From Chthoniobacter sp. (GTDB taxonomy: Bacteria > Verrucomicrobiota > Verrucomicrobiia > Chthoniobacterales > Chthoniobacteraceae): a stretch of 12,163 bases of DNA. This document shows positions 5,480-12,163 of the stretch, piece by piece. Position 1 is the stretch's first letter. Each line of letters opens with the position of its first letter. Location of the stretch: contig JANXWQ010000393.1 in the NCBI GenBank assembly GCA_025351065.1, forward strand, positions 1 to 12,163, in the 5' to 3' direction. The translations under genes were made by a program, and so were the position numbers. A model generated the notes under the pieces. It was not told the origin of the DNA, did no database searches, and saw only the letters and a program-made list of their open reading frames with translations.

Positions 5480-7134
5480 CGCAGGCTCGCATCCATCTGC
5501 GCGAGGCAGTGGAGGAGGTAGGGGAGGAGTTGCTTTTTGCGCGAGACGACGCCGGCGAGCTGCCAGATGTGCGGGCTGCGCGGCGGGTAGTCGATGGTGC
5601 GGAGAAAGCCGTCGTCGCCTTGCACGAGGAGGAGCGAGGCCTGGTCGTTGATGTCGGTGACGAGGAGGCAGGCGAAAAGCAGGCCGTCGCGGGCGCGGGC
5701 GGCGGCGAGCGCGGCGAGGAGGGCGTCGCGCTTTTCGTCGAAGTGCGCGAAGGTCAGCTCTTCGATTTGCGCGACGGTGAAGCGGTGGCCGTTTTCGGCG
5801 TACGGTTTGGCGTCGGCGGTGATGGCCTGCTCGGGCGTCATGGTGAGCAACGGGGAGCCGACGCTGAAAATTTGGGCGGCGAGTTCGTCAGGATTGACGC
5901 GCGCGATTTTCGAGAGCCGGTCGAGCGCGCTGCAATCAATGGGCGTGGTGGTGGGCGAGGTGAGATTGAGCGTGTCGGCGACGATGCCGGACATGAGCAG
6001 GCCGGCGATGGGCTCGGGCACAGGGATGCCGAGCTGCTGGTAGCAGAGCGAAACGATGGTGCTCGTCGAGCCGACGGGGTTGTTCCAAAATAAAATCGGC
6101 GCGTCGCTGGCGAAGCCGCCGAGCTTGTGGTGGTCGAGAATTTCGATGATCGGCACTTTGTCCGCGCCGCGCACGGCCTGGGTGAGTTCGTTGTGATCCA
6201 CGAGGATAAGCTGGCGGGGAATTTCCTTGAGGAAGTCGGATTTTGACAAAATGCCGGTGAGCGCGCCCGCGTCGTCGAGCACGGGGAAGATGAAGGCGGC
6301 GCTCTGCGCGGCGAGGTGGCGGGCGTCGTCGAGGAGGGTGTCGGGGTGAAAACTTTGGTAGTCCGTCTCGATCATGCGCTCGACGCGGACGGCACCGCGC
6401 GCGAGGAGCACGCTGGTGGCGGTGTCGTGCGGCGACGAGATGATGGTCACGTTCGCGACGCGCGCGGCGGCACGAATTTCCTCGTCGATGCGCTCCCCGC
6501 CGGTGACGACGATGGCGTGGACGCGCGCGGCGATGGCCATTTCCTGAATGTGCGGACGGTCGCCGACGAAGAGGACGACGTTGCGCCCGCGATTGAGCGC
6601 GAGCCGGGGGGCGAAGGAATCCTGGGCCATCGCGCCGACCATGAGGAACTGCTCGGCCGGCTCGGAGGTGAGCGCGCCGGTGACGAGCGCGCCGCCGAAC
6701 GTGGTCACGATGTCGGCCAGCGAAGCGGTGACGATGCGCGCATTCGCGGCTTCTTCGCGCGAGGGGAAAAGGTGGTGGCTGGCTTTGAAGGCGCTGAGCA
6801 GGCCGAGGCAGCGGTTGCTTTCATCCACGACGGGCAGGCCGCGCATTTGCTTTTTGTCGATGAGCTGGAGGGCGTCATAGACCGGCGAATCCGCGCGCAC
6901 GGAAATGACGCGCGGCTGCATGACATCGGCCACGCGGGGCGAGAGGTCGTTGACGAGCGCAGGCGCTTCGACGCCGAATTTTGCGAGGACGAAATCAATG
7001 CGCTCGTTGGTGTTGCCGGCGCGGGCGGCGAGGACGTTGTCCTGCCCGGTGAGGCGCTTCAGCTCGGCGTAGGCGACGGCGGAGCAGATGGAATCCATGT
7101 CGGGATTCCGGTGGCCGATGACGATGGTTTGCAT
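5476..7134 (-). CDS. CBS/DRTGG-regulated Mn-dependent inorganic pyrophosphatase (family II)
   Basis: The protein has 552 residues. It hydrolyses pyrophosphate to phosphate in the cytoplasm, pulling biosynthetic reactions forward. The DHH N-terminus has GHRNPDMDSICSAVAY (7-22), which supplies metal ligands. It is interrupted by a regulatory insert: CBS about 70-124, a DRTGG-type domain about 130-245 (VVTGG at 209-213), and a second CBS about 250-305. The DHH part resumes with LVDHNE (D313), EILDHHK (DHH 334-336), VGSTST and GIVADTLNLTSPTTT. The DHHA2 domain ends with the substrate-binding SRKKQ (531-535). All key motifs look intact. In related CBS-PPases AMP and ADP inhibit, ATP activates, and DRTGG-containing forms respond to diadenosine polyphosphates. 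The length fits this subclass. No SD is seen before the ATG. Confidence 0.93.
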   Translation of the reverse strand: MQTIVIGHRNPDMDSICSAVAYAELKRLTGQDNVLAARAGNTNERIDFVLAKFGVEAPALVNDLSPRVADVMQPRVISVRADSPVYDALQLIDKKQMRGLPVVDESNRCLGLLSAFKASHHLFPSREEAANARIVTASLADIVTTFGGALVTGALTSEPAEQFLMVGAMAQDSFAPRLALNRGRNVVLFVGDRPHIQEMAIAARVHAIVVTGGERIDEEIRAAARVANVTIISSPHDTATSVLLARGAVRVERMIETDYQSFHPDTLLDDARHLAAQSAAFIFPVLDDAGALTGILSKSDFLKEIPRQLILVDHNELTQAVRGADKVPIIEILDHHKLGGFASDAPILFWNNPVGSTSTIVSLCYQQLGIPVPEPIAGLLMSGIVADTLNLTSPTTTPIDCSALDRLSKIARVNPDELAAQIFSVGSPLLTMTPEQAITADAKPYAENGHRFTVAQIEELTFAHFDEKRDALLAALAAARARDGLLFACLLVTDINDQASLLLVQGDDGFLRTIDYPPRSPHIWQLAGVVSRKKQLLPYLLHCLAQMDASLR

Positions 7135-7222
7135 GCGAGCGGCGGAGGATGCACACGCCGCGGGAGCGCGGCAAGGGCGCCGCGGTGACGATTTTGCGCG
7201 AACCGATTTCGCGCGCGCGCCG

Positions 7223-8014
7223 CTAGAAAGTGCGCGTGGGCGCGGGCTCGCGGGTGTCGAGCAGGGCGTGCCTGATGGTCTCCATTTTCCGGCGGTCGAT
7301 GGGGCTCTCGGGGTCGTAGTCCGTGCCGTGGGCGCGGCGGAAAATATCGTCGAAGTGTGATTCGGAGGGCGCGGGCGTGTTGTAGGGCACCGGCACGGAC
7401 GGAGCGAAGCGTGCCGGGCGGATGAAAGGCGCGGGCTCGGCCTGCGGCGCGGGCGCGGCGGCCTGAGCCACGGCGGTTTCGCGGGCGGGCGCGGGCTTGG
7501 CTTTGGCGATGCGCGTGACGGCGGGTTCGCCCACGGGCACGACCGGCGCGGTGTGCTTGGCGATCATCGTCGTCTCGGCGGCCGGCGGTTCGCCGCCGGA
7601 GAATTCCTTTTGCTCCACGACCTGCGCGTTGCGGCGCAGGTAAAATGCGACCTGCTTGTTCACGTCTTCGCCGGGCAGCCAGACGGGTTTGCCGAGGCGC
7701 TCGTCCATCAGCCACCAGGGGTTTTTCGGATCCGAGTTGTCCTTGTAAATCACCGCCTGGTGCGTGCCCACCGCCTCGTCGCGCAGGCGGGTCTGGTAGT
7801 GGTACTGGTAAGTCACGACCTTGTGCTCCACTTTTTCCGCCGCGAGCACCTTGTGCAGCTTGGCCGTGTAGGACTCGCCGGCGTCGGTGTTGGCCGCGGC
7901 GATTTTGTCCGGCTTGGTCTCCGTGACTTTTTGCCAGGTGGTTTTCTGTTTCGATCCTTCGCAGGCAGCGAGCGTGAGCGTGACGGCGAGGACGAGTGAG
8001 CAGGACTTGTTCAT
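7223..8014 (-). CDS. Lipoprotein with Pro/Ala-rich C-terminal half
   Basis: The protein has 263 residues. The signal peptide ends with a canonical lipobox, LAAC (cysteine 18). Residues about 45-130 look folded: EHKVVTYQYHYQTR, then GTHQAVIYKDNSDPKNPWWLMDERLGKPVWLPG. The latter faintly recalls the His/Asp part of papain-like or transglutaminase-like folds, but I see no matching catalytic cysteine, so I do not assign an enzyme. Residues about 140-215 are Pro/Ala-rich and probably disordered, like a cell-wall-spanning linker. A short acidic and basic tail follows (FDDIFRRAHGTDYDPESPIDRRK). It lies between the FHA-receiver gene and the pyrophosphatase gene on the same strand, with an 80-base gap upstream that may hold its own promoter. 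Function is unknown. Confidence 0.75.
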   Translation of the reverse strand: MNKSCSLVLAVTLTLAACEGSKQKTTWQKVTETKPDKIAAANTDAGESYTAKLHKVLAAEKVEHKVVTYQYHYQTRLRDEAVGTHQAVIYKDNSDPKNPWWLMDERLGKPVWLPGEDVNKQVAFYLRRNAQVVEQKEFSGGEPPAAETTMIAKHTAPVVPVGEPAVTRIAKAKPAPARETAVAQAAAPAPQAEPAPFIRPARFAPSVPVPYNTPAPSESHFDDIFRRAHGTDYDPESPIDRRKMETIRHALLDTREPAPTRTF

Positions 8015-8094
8015 AATGGAGGTCGGTTGAAAAACTTGCCCGCGCTCCTAGCTTATTTTCGGCTTGCGCTCAACGGAAATTTTGCGCAGCGCGT

Positions 8095-9594
8095 TCATAG
8101 CAGGCCGAACTGGCTTTTCAAAATCCACGTTTGCGCCTTGACCGCCAGCTCCGCGGTGTTCACCGGCTTGGCCAGAAAATCGCTGCCGCCATTGAGGCTG
8201 CCTTGCGCGCGCTGCTCCACGGCGTTTTCGCCGGTGAGGAAAATGATGGGCGTTTTTTGATAGGCGGTCTGCCCGCGCAGTTGCGCGCACAGCTCGGGTG
8301 CGGTGTGGCCGGCGAGATCGTAGTCGAGCAGCACGAGGTCAAATTTTTGCCCGCTGGCCTCCGCCAGCACCGCGCTGGCATCCGCGCAGCTGGTGGTCGG
8401 GAGCTGGGCCATTTCGAGCGAGGCCACGAGCAGGGCGAGGATTTCCGCGTCGTCGTTCACGGCCAGGACGCTGGCGGGCGGCAAAGTTTTCGCGCGCTCC
8501 ACATGGCGCGGCTCCACGAGGCGCGCGAGCAGGTCGAGCGCCTGCGTGACGGTGCGGGCGATGGTCGATTCCAGCGCGCCGGGGGCCGCCAGCAGCTCGT
8601 GCAGCAGCGCCTCCACAGATGAAGCCACGCGGGCGATCGGGTGGTCTTCGAGACCCGCCGTACAGTCCACGAGTTGCGTGGCGAGCGCCATGAGTTCCAT
8701 GCGCGAGGCCTCGTCGTCCGGCACGCCGCTCACGCGGTCGAGCGCGGCGCGCAGCGGGTTGAGCGTCGCGGCGATGGGCTGGAAGGCCGCCCCCAGCGGC
8801 AGCGTCACGCGTTGCGTGGCGTTCGGGTCGAGCGCGGTCAGGGCGGAGGACGGATCGCGCGAGGTCATCGCGCCCGGTTTCGGCGCGGAGCGGATGGGTG
8901 CGCCGTTCATCGGCGGCACGGGCTGGATGCGCACGCCGCGGAGTTCCTGGAGTTCGCGGGCGAGGCCCACTTTTTCCATCTGCAAATGCTCCTGCGCCCG
9001 CCGCGCCTCGTCGCGCTCGCGCTCCGCCGCCCACAGTTCCTCGTGCAAATTCGCCAGCTCCAGCTTCAACCCGGCGTTGGAGTGCCGCAGATCGTCGCGC
9101 TCGCTCGTCACGGCGCGCAGCGCGTCCTGCGCGGCCACGCTCGGCGTGGAATCCGTCCGGCCCGTGACCAGCCGAGCGCTCGAAAGCATGTCGATGCGCC
9201 GCTGCTGCGCGTTCAGCTTGCCGAGCAGCTCGGCGTTTTCTCCGCGGAGAAAAGCCGCGTCGCGCTCGAGCTGCTCGCGTGTCATCAGCGCGTCGGCCTC
9301 GGACGCGCCCATTGGGTCGAAAAAACATTCCACCGTCCCAAAGGCGATCTTGCACGCCTGGTGCAGGTGAAAATCCGTTACCGGCTCGCCGTCCACAAAC
9401 GTCAGATTTGTCGAGCCCAGATCGTGCAGCCGGTAGTGCCCGTCCGCGGCGATGAGCTGCACATGATGCCCCGACACCGCGCGGTCCACGATCTGGATCA
9501 TGTTGTCCGGCCGCCGCCCGATCGAGATCAACTCGCCCGAGAGCTGATGGGTTCTTTCCATCTGGTTGGGCAGCTTGATTTTGAGCGTGGGCAT
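8095..9594 (-). CDS. FHA domain / coiled coil / CheY-like receiver protein
   Basis: The protein has 499 residues. Residues about 4-95 are an FHA domain, which binds phosphothreonine: IGRRPDN, SGHHVQL, and DLGSTNLTFVDGE carry the family's key Arg, Ser-His and Asn positions. A coiled coil spans about 105-220 (MTREQLERDAAFLRGENAEL, ERERDEARRAQEHLQ). A Pro-rich linker and an all-helical region (265-365) follow. Residues about 375-492 form a receiver domain with the acidic pair D381-D382, phosphoacceptor D424 (LLDYD), T454 (IFLTGE) and K476 (LAKPV), so phosphorylation looks possible. There is no DNA-binding or enzymatic output and no histidine kinase nearby. Linking Ser/Thr kinase signalling (FHA) to two-component signalling is an inference from the domains. 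It is divergent from prfC across 115 bases. Confidence 0.88.
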   Translation of the reverse strand: MPTLKIKLPNQMERTHQLSGELISIGRRPDNMIQIVDRAVSGHHVQLIAADGHYRLHDLGSTNLTFVDGEPVTDFHLHQACKIAFGTVECFFDPMGASEADALMTREQLERDAAFLRGENAELLGKLNAQQRRIDMLSSARLVTGRTDSTPSVAAQDALRAVTSERDDLRHSNAGLKLELANLHEELWAAERERDEARRAQEHLQMEKVGLARELQELRGVRIQPVPPMNGAPIRSAPKPGAMTSRDPSSALTALDPNATQRVTLPLGAAFQPIAATLNPLRAALDRVSGVPDDEASRMELMALATQLVDCTAGLEDHPIARVASSVEALLHELLAAPGALESTIARTVTQALDLLARLVEPRHVERAKTLPPASVLAVNDDAEILALLVASLEMAQLPTTSCADASAVLAEASGQKFDLVLLDYDLAGHTAPELCAQLRGQTAYQKTPIIFLTGENAVEQRAQGSLNGGSDFLAKPVNTAELAVKAQTWILKSQFGLL

Positions 9595-9636
9595 GGGCGG
9601 TGAAAGGGCTGGGTGGTGGGACTGCCGATGAGATTA

Positions 9637-9667
9637 GCAGTTGCGATGCCCAACGACCCGCAACCGC
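9637..9667. promoter_or_regulatory. Imperfect inverted repeat in the FHA-prfC divergent intergenic region
   Basis: GCAGTTGCG (9637-9645) and CGCAACCGC (9659-9667) are inverted copies with one mismatch in nine and a 13-base gap. They lie between two divergent genes, where operators are common. They could equally be a chance match in GC-rich DNA. Confidence 0.3.
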
Positions 9668-9709
9668 TTGCGCCTGCGAAACTCCTGCCGCACAGTCCGC
9701 GCCTTTCTC

Positions 9710-11359
9710 ATGTTTGATGAAATTCAACGCCGCCGCACCTTCGCCATCATCTCCCACCCGGATGCCGGCAAGACGACGCTGACCGAAAAGCTCCTGCTCT
9801 ACGGCGGCGCGGTGCAGCTTGCCGGCTCGGTCACTTCGCGAAAAAACGCGCGGCAGGCGACTTCGGACTGGATGGAACTCGAACGCCAGCGCGGCATCTC
9901 CGTTTCCTCGACCGTCCTGCAATTCGACTACGCCGGCTACCGCATCAACCTTCTCGACACGCCCGGCCACAAGGATTTCTCCGAGGACACCTACCGCGTC
10001 CTCACTGCCGTCGATGCCGTGGTCATGGTCATCGACGCGGCGAAAGGCATCGAGCCGCAGACGCGTAAACTTTTCGAGGTCTGCCGCCGCCGTGGCGTGC
10101 CCATTTTCACTTTCATGAACAAGTGCGACCGCCCCACCCGCGACCCACTCGCGCTGCTCGACGAGCTGGAGCGCGTCCTCGGCATCGGCGCGTTTCCGGT
10201 GAACTGGCCGCTCGGCACCGGCCCCAGCTTTCGCGGCGTCTATGACCGGCAGAAAAAGGAAGTCCACCTCTTCGAGCGCACGCCGCAGGGAGCCTACCGC
10301 GCGCCCGTCTCCGTCAGCGGCCTCGCCGACGCCGAGATCCGCGAAAAGCTCGACGCCGACGACTACGCCCGCGCCCTTGAAGAGCTCGAAATGCTCGACA
10401 TCGCCGGCGTCGATTACGACGAGGCCAAAGTCCACGCCGGGACGCAGACCCCCGTCTTTTTTGGCAGCGCCATGAATAACTTCGGCGTCCAGCTTTTACT
10501 CGATGCCTTCCTCGCGCGCTCGCTGCCTCCTCAGCCGCGGAAAGGGATGAAGTATGAGGTAGGAGGTATGAGTGATGAAAAGGCCTCCGCCCCCACCCTT
10601 CATCCCTCATCCTTCATACCTCATACCTCTGCCCTCGTCCCCCTCACCGGCCCCTTCTCCGGCTTCATCTTCAAAATCCAAGCCAACATGGACCCCCGCC
10701 ACCGCGACCGCATCGGCTTCCTCCGCATCTGCTCCGGCAAGTTCACCCGCGACATGTTCGTCACCCACCAGCGCACCGGCAAACGCGTCCGCCTTTCCAG
10801 CGCCCACAAAGTCTTCGCCCAGGAGCGCGAGACCGTGGACGAAGCCTACGCCGGCGACGTCATCGGCCTCGTCGGGCACAACGAATTCGGCATCGGCGAC
10901 ACCCTCACCGAAGACCCCGCCATCCGCTTCGACGAAATCCCCCGCTTCCCGCCTGAGTGCTTCGCCTACCTGCAAAACCCGAATCCGGGGAAATTCAAAC
11001 AGTTCCGCCAAGGCGTCGAACAGCTCCTCCAGGAAGGCGTCGTCCAGGTCTTCGAGCTGCGCGATGCCGTGCAAAAGGTGCCCCTCCTCGCCGCCGTCGG
11101 CCCGCTCCAGTTTGAAGTCGTGCAATACCGCCTCGAGGCCGAGTACGGCGCCCCCAGCCGCCTCGAAACCGCGAGCTGGGAATGTTTCAAATGGCTCCCC
11201 CCCGGCACCGACCCCGCGGGCCTCAAACTCCCCACCGGCACGCGCCTCGCCTACGACAGCGCCGGCCTGCCCGGCATCCTCTTCCCAAGTGCGTGGACCC
11301 AGCGGTATTTCACGGAGCAAAACGGGGGGCTGGCGCTGCTGGAGTTACCGGCGGCGTAG
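9710..11359 (+). CDS. prfC: Peptide chain release factor 3 (RF3) with in-frame insert
   Basis: The protein has 549 residues. RF3 is a translational GTPase that recycles RF1/RF2 from the ribosome after termination. The G domain is intact: SHPDAGKTT (P-loop, 15-23), SDWMELERQRGISVSS (switch region, 52-67), DTPGH (83-87), NKCD (137-140), SAMNNFG (253-259). Domain II starts at FSGFIFKIQANMDPRHRDR, and domain III contains EGVVQVFELRD and AVGPLQFEVVQYRLEAEYG. I chose the ATG at 9710, which gives the normal RRRTFAIISHPDAGKT opening; an earlier in-frame ATG at 9641 would add residues unlike the family. Residues about 278-307 are an insertion in the domain I-II linker encoded by a palindromic repeat. 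No SD is visible. EF-G is excluded by this motif set. Confidence 0.96.
   Translation: MFDEIQRRRTFAIISHPDAGKTTLTEKLLLYGGAVQLAGSVTSRKNARQATSDWMELERQRGISVSSTVLQFDYAGYRINLLDTPGHKDFSEDTYRVLTAVDAVVMVIDAAKGIEPQTRKLFEVCRRRGVPIFTFMNKCDRPTRDPLALLDELERVLGIGAFPVNWPLGTGPSFRGVYDRQKKEVHLFERTPQGAYRAPVSVSGLADAEIREKLDADDYARALEELEMLDIAGVDYDEAKVHAGTQTPVFFGSAMNNFGVQLLLDAFLARSLPPQPRKGMKYEVGGMSDEKASAPTLHPSSFIPHTSALVPLTGPFSGFIFKIQANMDPRHRDRIGFLRICSGKFTRDMFVTHQRTGKRVRLSSAHKVFAQERETVDEAYAGDVIGLVGHNEFGIGDTLTEDPAIRFDEIPRFPPECFAYLQNPNPGKFKQFRQGVEQLLQEGVVQVFELRDAVQKVPLLAAVGPLQFEVVQYRLEAEYGAPSRLETASWECFKWLPPGTDPAGLKLPTGTRLAYDSAGLPGILFPSAWTQRYFTEQNGGLALLELPAA
10541..10630 (+). repeat. Palindromic repeat element inserted in frame within prfC
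   Basis: The left arm (10551-10583) and right arm (10596-10627) are inverted copies with about 80 percent match, separated by a short C-rich loop. Both arms are built from repeats of a TATGAGG/GATGA-like unit, unlike the GC-rich codon use on either side. It is read through as about 30 residues (KGMKYEVGGMSDEKASAPTL, then HPSSFIPHTS) between PPQPR and ALVPLTGPFSGF. It sits exactly where RF3 proteins have a variable linker, so the frame and both domains survive. It resembles a REP/MITE-like or Rickettsia-palindromic-element-like unit. The exact ends are uncertain by several bases. Confidence 0.75.
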
Positions 11360-11405
11360 TTTTGAGCACGCCACGTCTTTTCCGGTGCGCGTGTTGCTCA
11401 TCGTT

Positions 11406-11420
11406 CGTCCCGAGGGGACG
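11406..11420. repeat. Small perfect hairpin between prfC and gspG
   Basis: CGTCCC and GGGACG pair over 6 bp around a GAG loop, between two convergent genes. No T-run follows on either strand, so a classic intrinsic terminator is not supported. It may aid termination both ways or be a dispersed repeat. Confidence 0.35.
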
Positions 11421-11425
11421 CGGCA

Positions 11426-11860
11426 TTATTCGCCGGACGCTTCCGGCCAGTTGCCGATGTCGTCGGTGGTGTTGGGCAGCATGTCGGGACCGAAGGAGAA
11501 AACATCGTAACCCTTGGGATTGTGCACGCCGGGTTGGACGTATTGGTATTCCTTGCCCCACGGATCGATCAGACTATTCGCGGACTCGAGCTGCTGGTTC
11601 CAGTTGCGCGCACCATCCGGCTTGACGAGGAGCGCTTTCAAACCTTGTTCGGTAGTAGGAAGGGTGCGGTTGCCGCTCTGATACATCAGCAGCCCGGTTT
11701 TGAACTGGACGATATCCGCCCGTGCCCGGACGACTCTCGCCTGATCGACCTTGTTGCCCATCATTTGCACCCCTATGCCGATGAGCAGCCCGATGATGAG
11801 CACCACGAGCATAATTTCCAAAAGCGTGAAGCCGGAGTTTTTGCGGAGTGAAGTTTTCAT
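11426..11860 (-). CDS. gspG: GspG-type pseudopilin (type II secretion)
   Basis: The protein has 144 residues. The short basic leader MKTSLRKNSG is followed by FTLLEIMLVVLIIGLLIGIGV: a prepilin peptidase site (Gly-Phe at 10/11), Glu at +5, and the pilin membrane helix. The globular part has the GspG signature: ARADIVQFKTGLLMYQSGNRTLPTTEQGLKALL, DPWGKEYQYV, then YDVFSFGPDMLPNTTDDIGNW. In GspG the acidic residues of that last loop bind calcium. The length matches the family. The start overlaps the upstream stop as ATGA, so translation is probably coupled. No other type II secretion genes are in view. In this kind of bacterium gspG-like genes also occur alone or in several copies, so assignment to a working secretion system is inference. 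Confidence 0.92.
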   Translation of the reverse strand: MKTSLRKNSGFTLLEIMLVVLIIGLLIGIGVQMMGNKVDQARVVRARADIVQFKTGLLMYQSGNRTLPTTEQGLKALLVKPDGARNWNQQLESANSLIDPWGKEYQYVQPGVHNPKGYDVFSFGPDMLPNTTDDIGNWPEASGE

Positions 11861-12163
11861 GGGGTGTTGGGTGCCAGGTTGTAGTCGAGCGAGGGCGAGT
11901 TGTATTTGAGCTGCAGCTCCACGGTGCGCACTGCGACCGGGCCTGAGTCGTTAGTCAGCCGGAGGACGACTTTGTTCAAACCGGCGCGGAGGGCGGAGCC
12001 GGGGATCGCTTTCTGCGCGCGCAGCCAGCCCGCGTAGCGGAAACGCATGTCGCGGTCGAGCGGGCGGACGAGGCCGATGTAGGCGGGGTCGGCGAGGTCG
12101 GGCTGGTGGACGGAGGCGGGGCCGAGCGGGTGGTCGTTGACGGTGATTTCGATGGGCGCGAGG
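11857..12163 (-). CDS. Unrecognised protein, C-terminal part only, upstream of gspG
   Basis: This is the last 101 residues of a gene that begins beyond the window. The frame is open to the window edge, so the internal ATG at 12048 is not the likely start. The visible sequence is beta-rich: APIEITVNDHPLGPASV, DMRFRYAGWLRAQ, then LRAGLNKVVLRLTNDSGPVA and VRTVELQLKYN. The phrase 'AGLNKVVLRLTN' is typical of a late strand of galactose-binding-like sandwich domains in sugar-acting proteins, but this is only a resemblance. The stop codon overlaps the gspG start by four bases, suggesting an operon and perhaps an exported protein. I do not recognise the family. Confidence 0.65.
   Translation of the reverse strand, partial: LAPIEITVNDHPLGPASVHQPDLADPAYIGLVRPLDRDMRFRYAGWLRAQKAIPGSALRAGLNKVVLRLTNDSGPVAVRTVELQLKYNSPSLDYNLAPNTP

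Noticed and set aside
6316..7188. 290-codon plus-strand open frame opposite the pyrophosphatase gene (with another at 5509-6093)
   Set aside because: The minus-strand frame encodes a complete enzyme with all motifs. The antisense frames are Gly/Asp/Glu-rich shadows typical of high GC.
7196..7214. 7-bp hairpin GCGCGAA/TTCGCGC after the lipoprotein gene as a terminator
   Set aside because: No T-run follows it on the minus strand, and CG alternation makes such hairpins frequent here.
8045..8073. Minus-strand promoter for the lipoprotein gene (TTGAGC, 17 bases, TAGGAG)
   Set aside because: The -10 box matches only three of six positions, so support is too weak to annotate.
8339..10435. 698-codon minus-strand open frame across the FHA gene and prfC
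   Set aside because: It overlaps two well-supported genes in other frames and its Ala/Arg-rich product has no recognisable domain.
10572..11510. 312-codon plus-strand frame rich in Ser/Pro inside prfC
   Set aside because: Low-complexity product in an alternate frame of prfC; no domain.

Overview
The window is GC-rich bacterial DNA with twelve genes I can support, two of them cut by the window edges. The gene content suggests a Verrucomicrobia-like (PVC-group) bacterium, but this is inference with no marker rRNA to confirm it. The hints are ribosomal proteins L35/L20 without infC beside them, GYF_2-type and tRNA_anti-like secreted or membrane proteins, a GspG-type pseudopilin, several lipoproteins, an FHA-receiver protein, and start codons that mostly lack a Shine-Dalgarno (SD) sequence. 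High GC gives many long shadow ORFs, which I left out.

Layout, left to right. (1) The 3' end of a COG2345/DeoR-type transcriptional regulator. (2) A TIR-like / transmembrane / TPR protein whose TIR domain has lost the usual catalytic glutamate. (3) rpmI-rplT (L35, L20), separated by a long structured leader and ended by a strong intrinsic terminator. (4) A plus-strand run of four envelope genes: a GYF_2 membrane protein, a translationally coupled small lipoprotein, a secreted coiled-coil plus OB-fold protein, and a secreted jelly-roll-like protein. (5) Three minus-strand genes: an FHA/coiled-coil/receiver protein, a Pro/Ala-rich lipoprotein, and a nucleotide-regulated CBS/DRTGG family II inorganic pyrophosphatase. 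The pyrophosphatase stop codon overlaps that of the convergent jelly-roll gene. (6) prfC (release factor RF3) on plus, divergent from the FHA gene. It carries an in-frame palindromic element in the linker between the G domain and domain II. (7) On minus, gspG coupled by an ATGA overlap to the end of an unrecognised gene that runs off the window.

Much of the window is housekeeping: translation (L35, L20, RF3) and pyrophosphate removal. It is interleaved with poorly characterised envelope and signalling proteins. No stretch longer than 300 bases lacks a gene. I see no tRNA, rRNA, CRISPR array, transposase or phage gene. The best candidates for something new are the palindromic insertion inside prfC, the degenerate TIR-TM-TPR protein and the L20 leader. 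I do not see a complete unknown defence or biosynthetic system.
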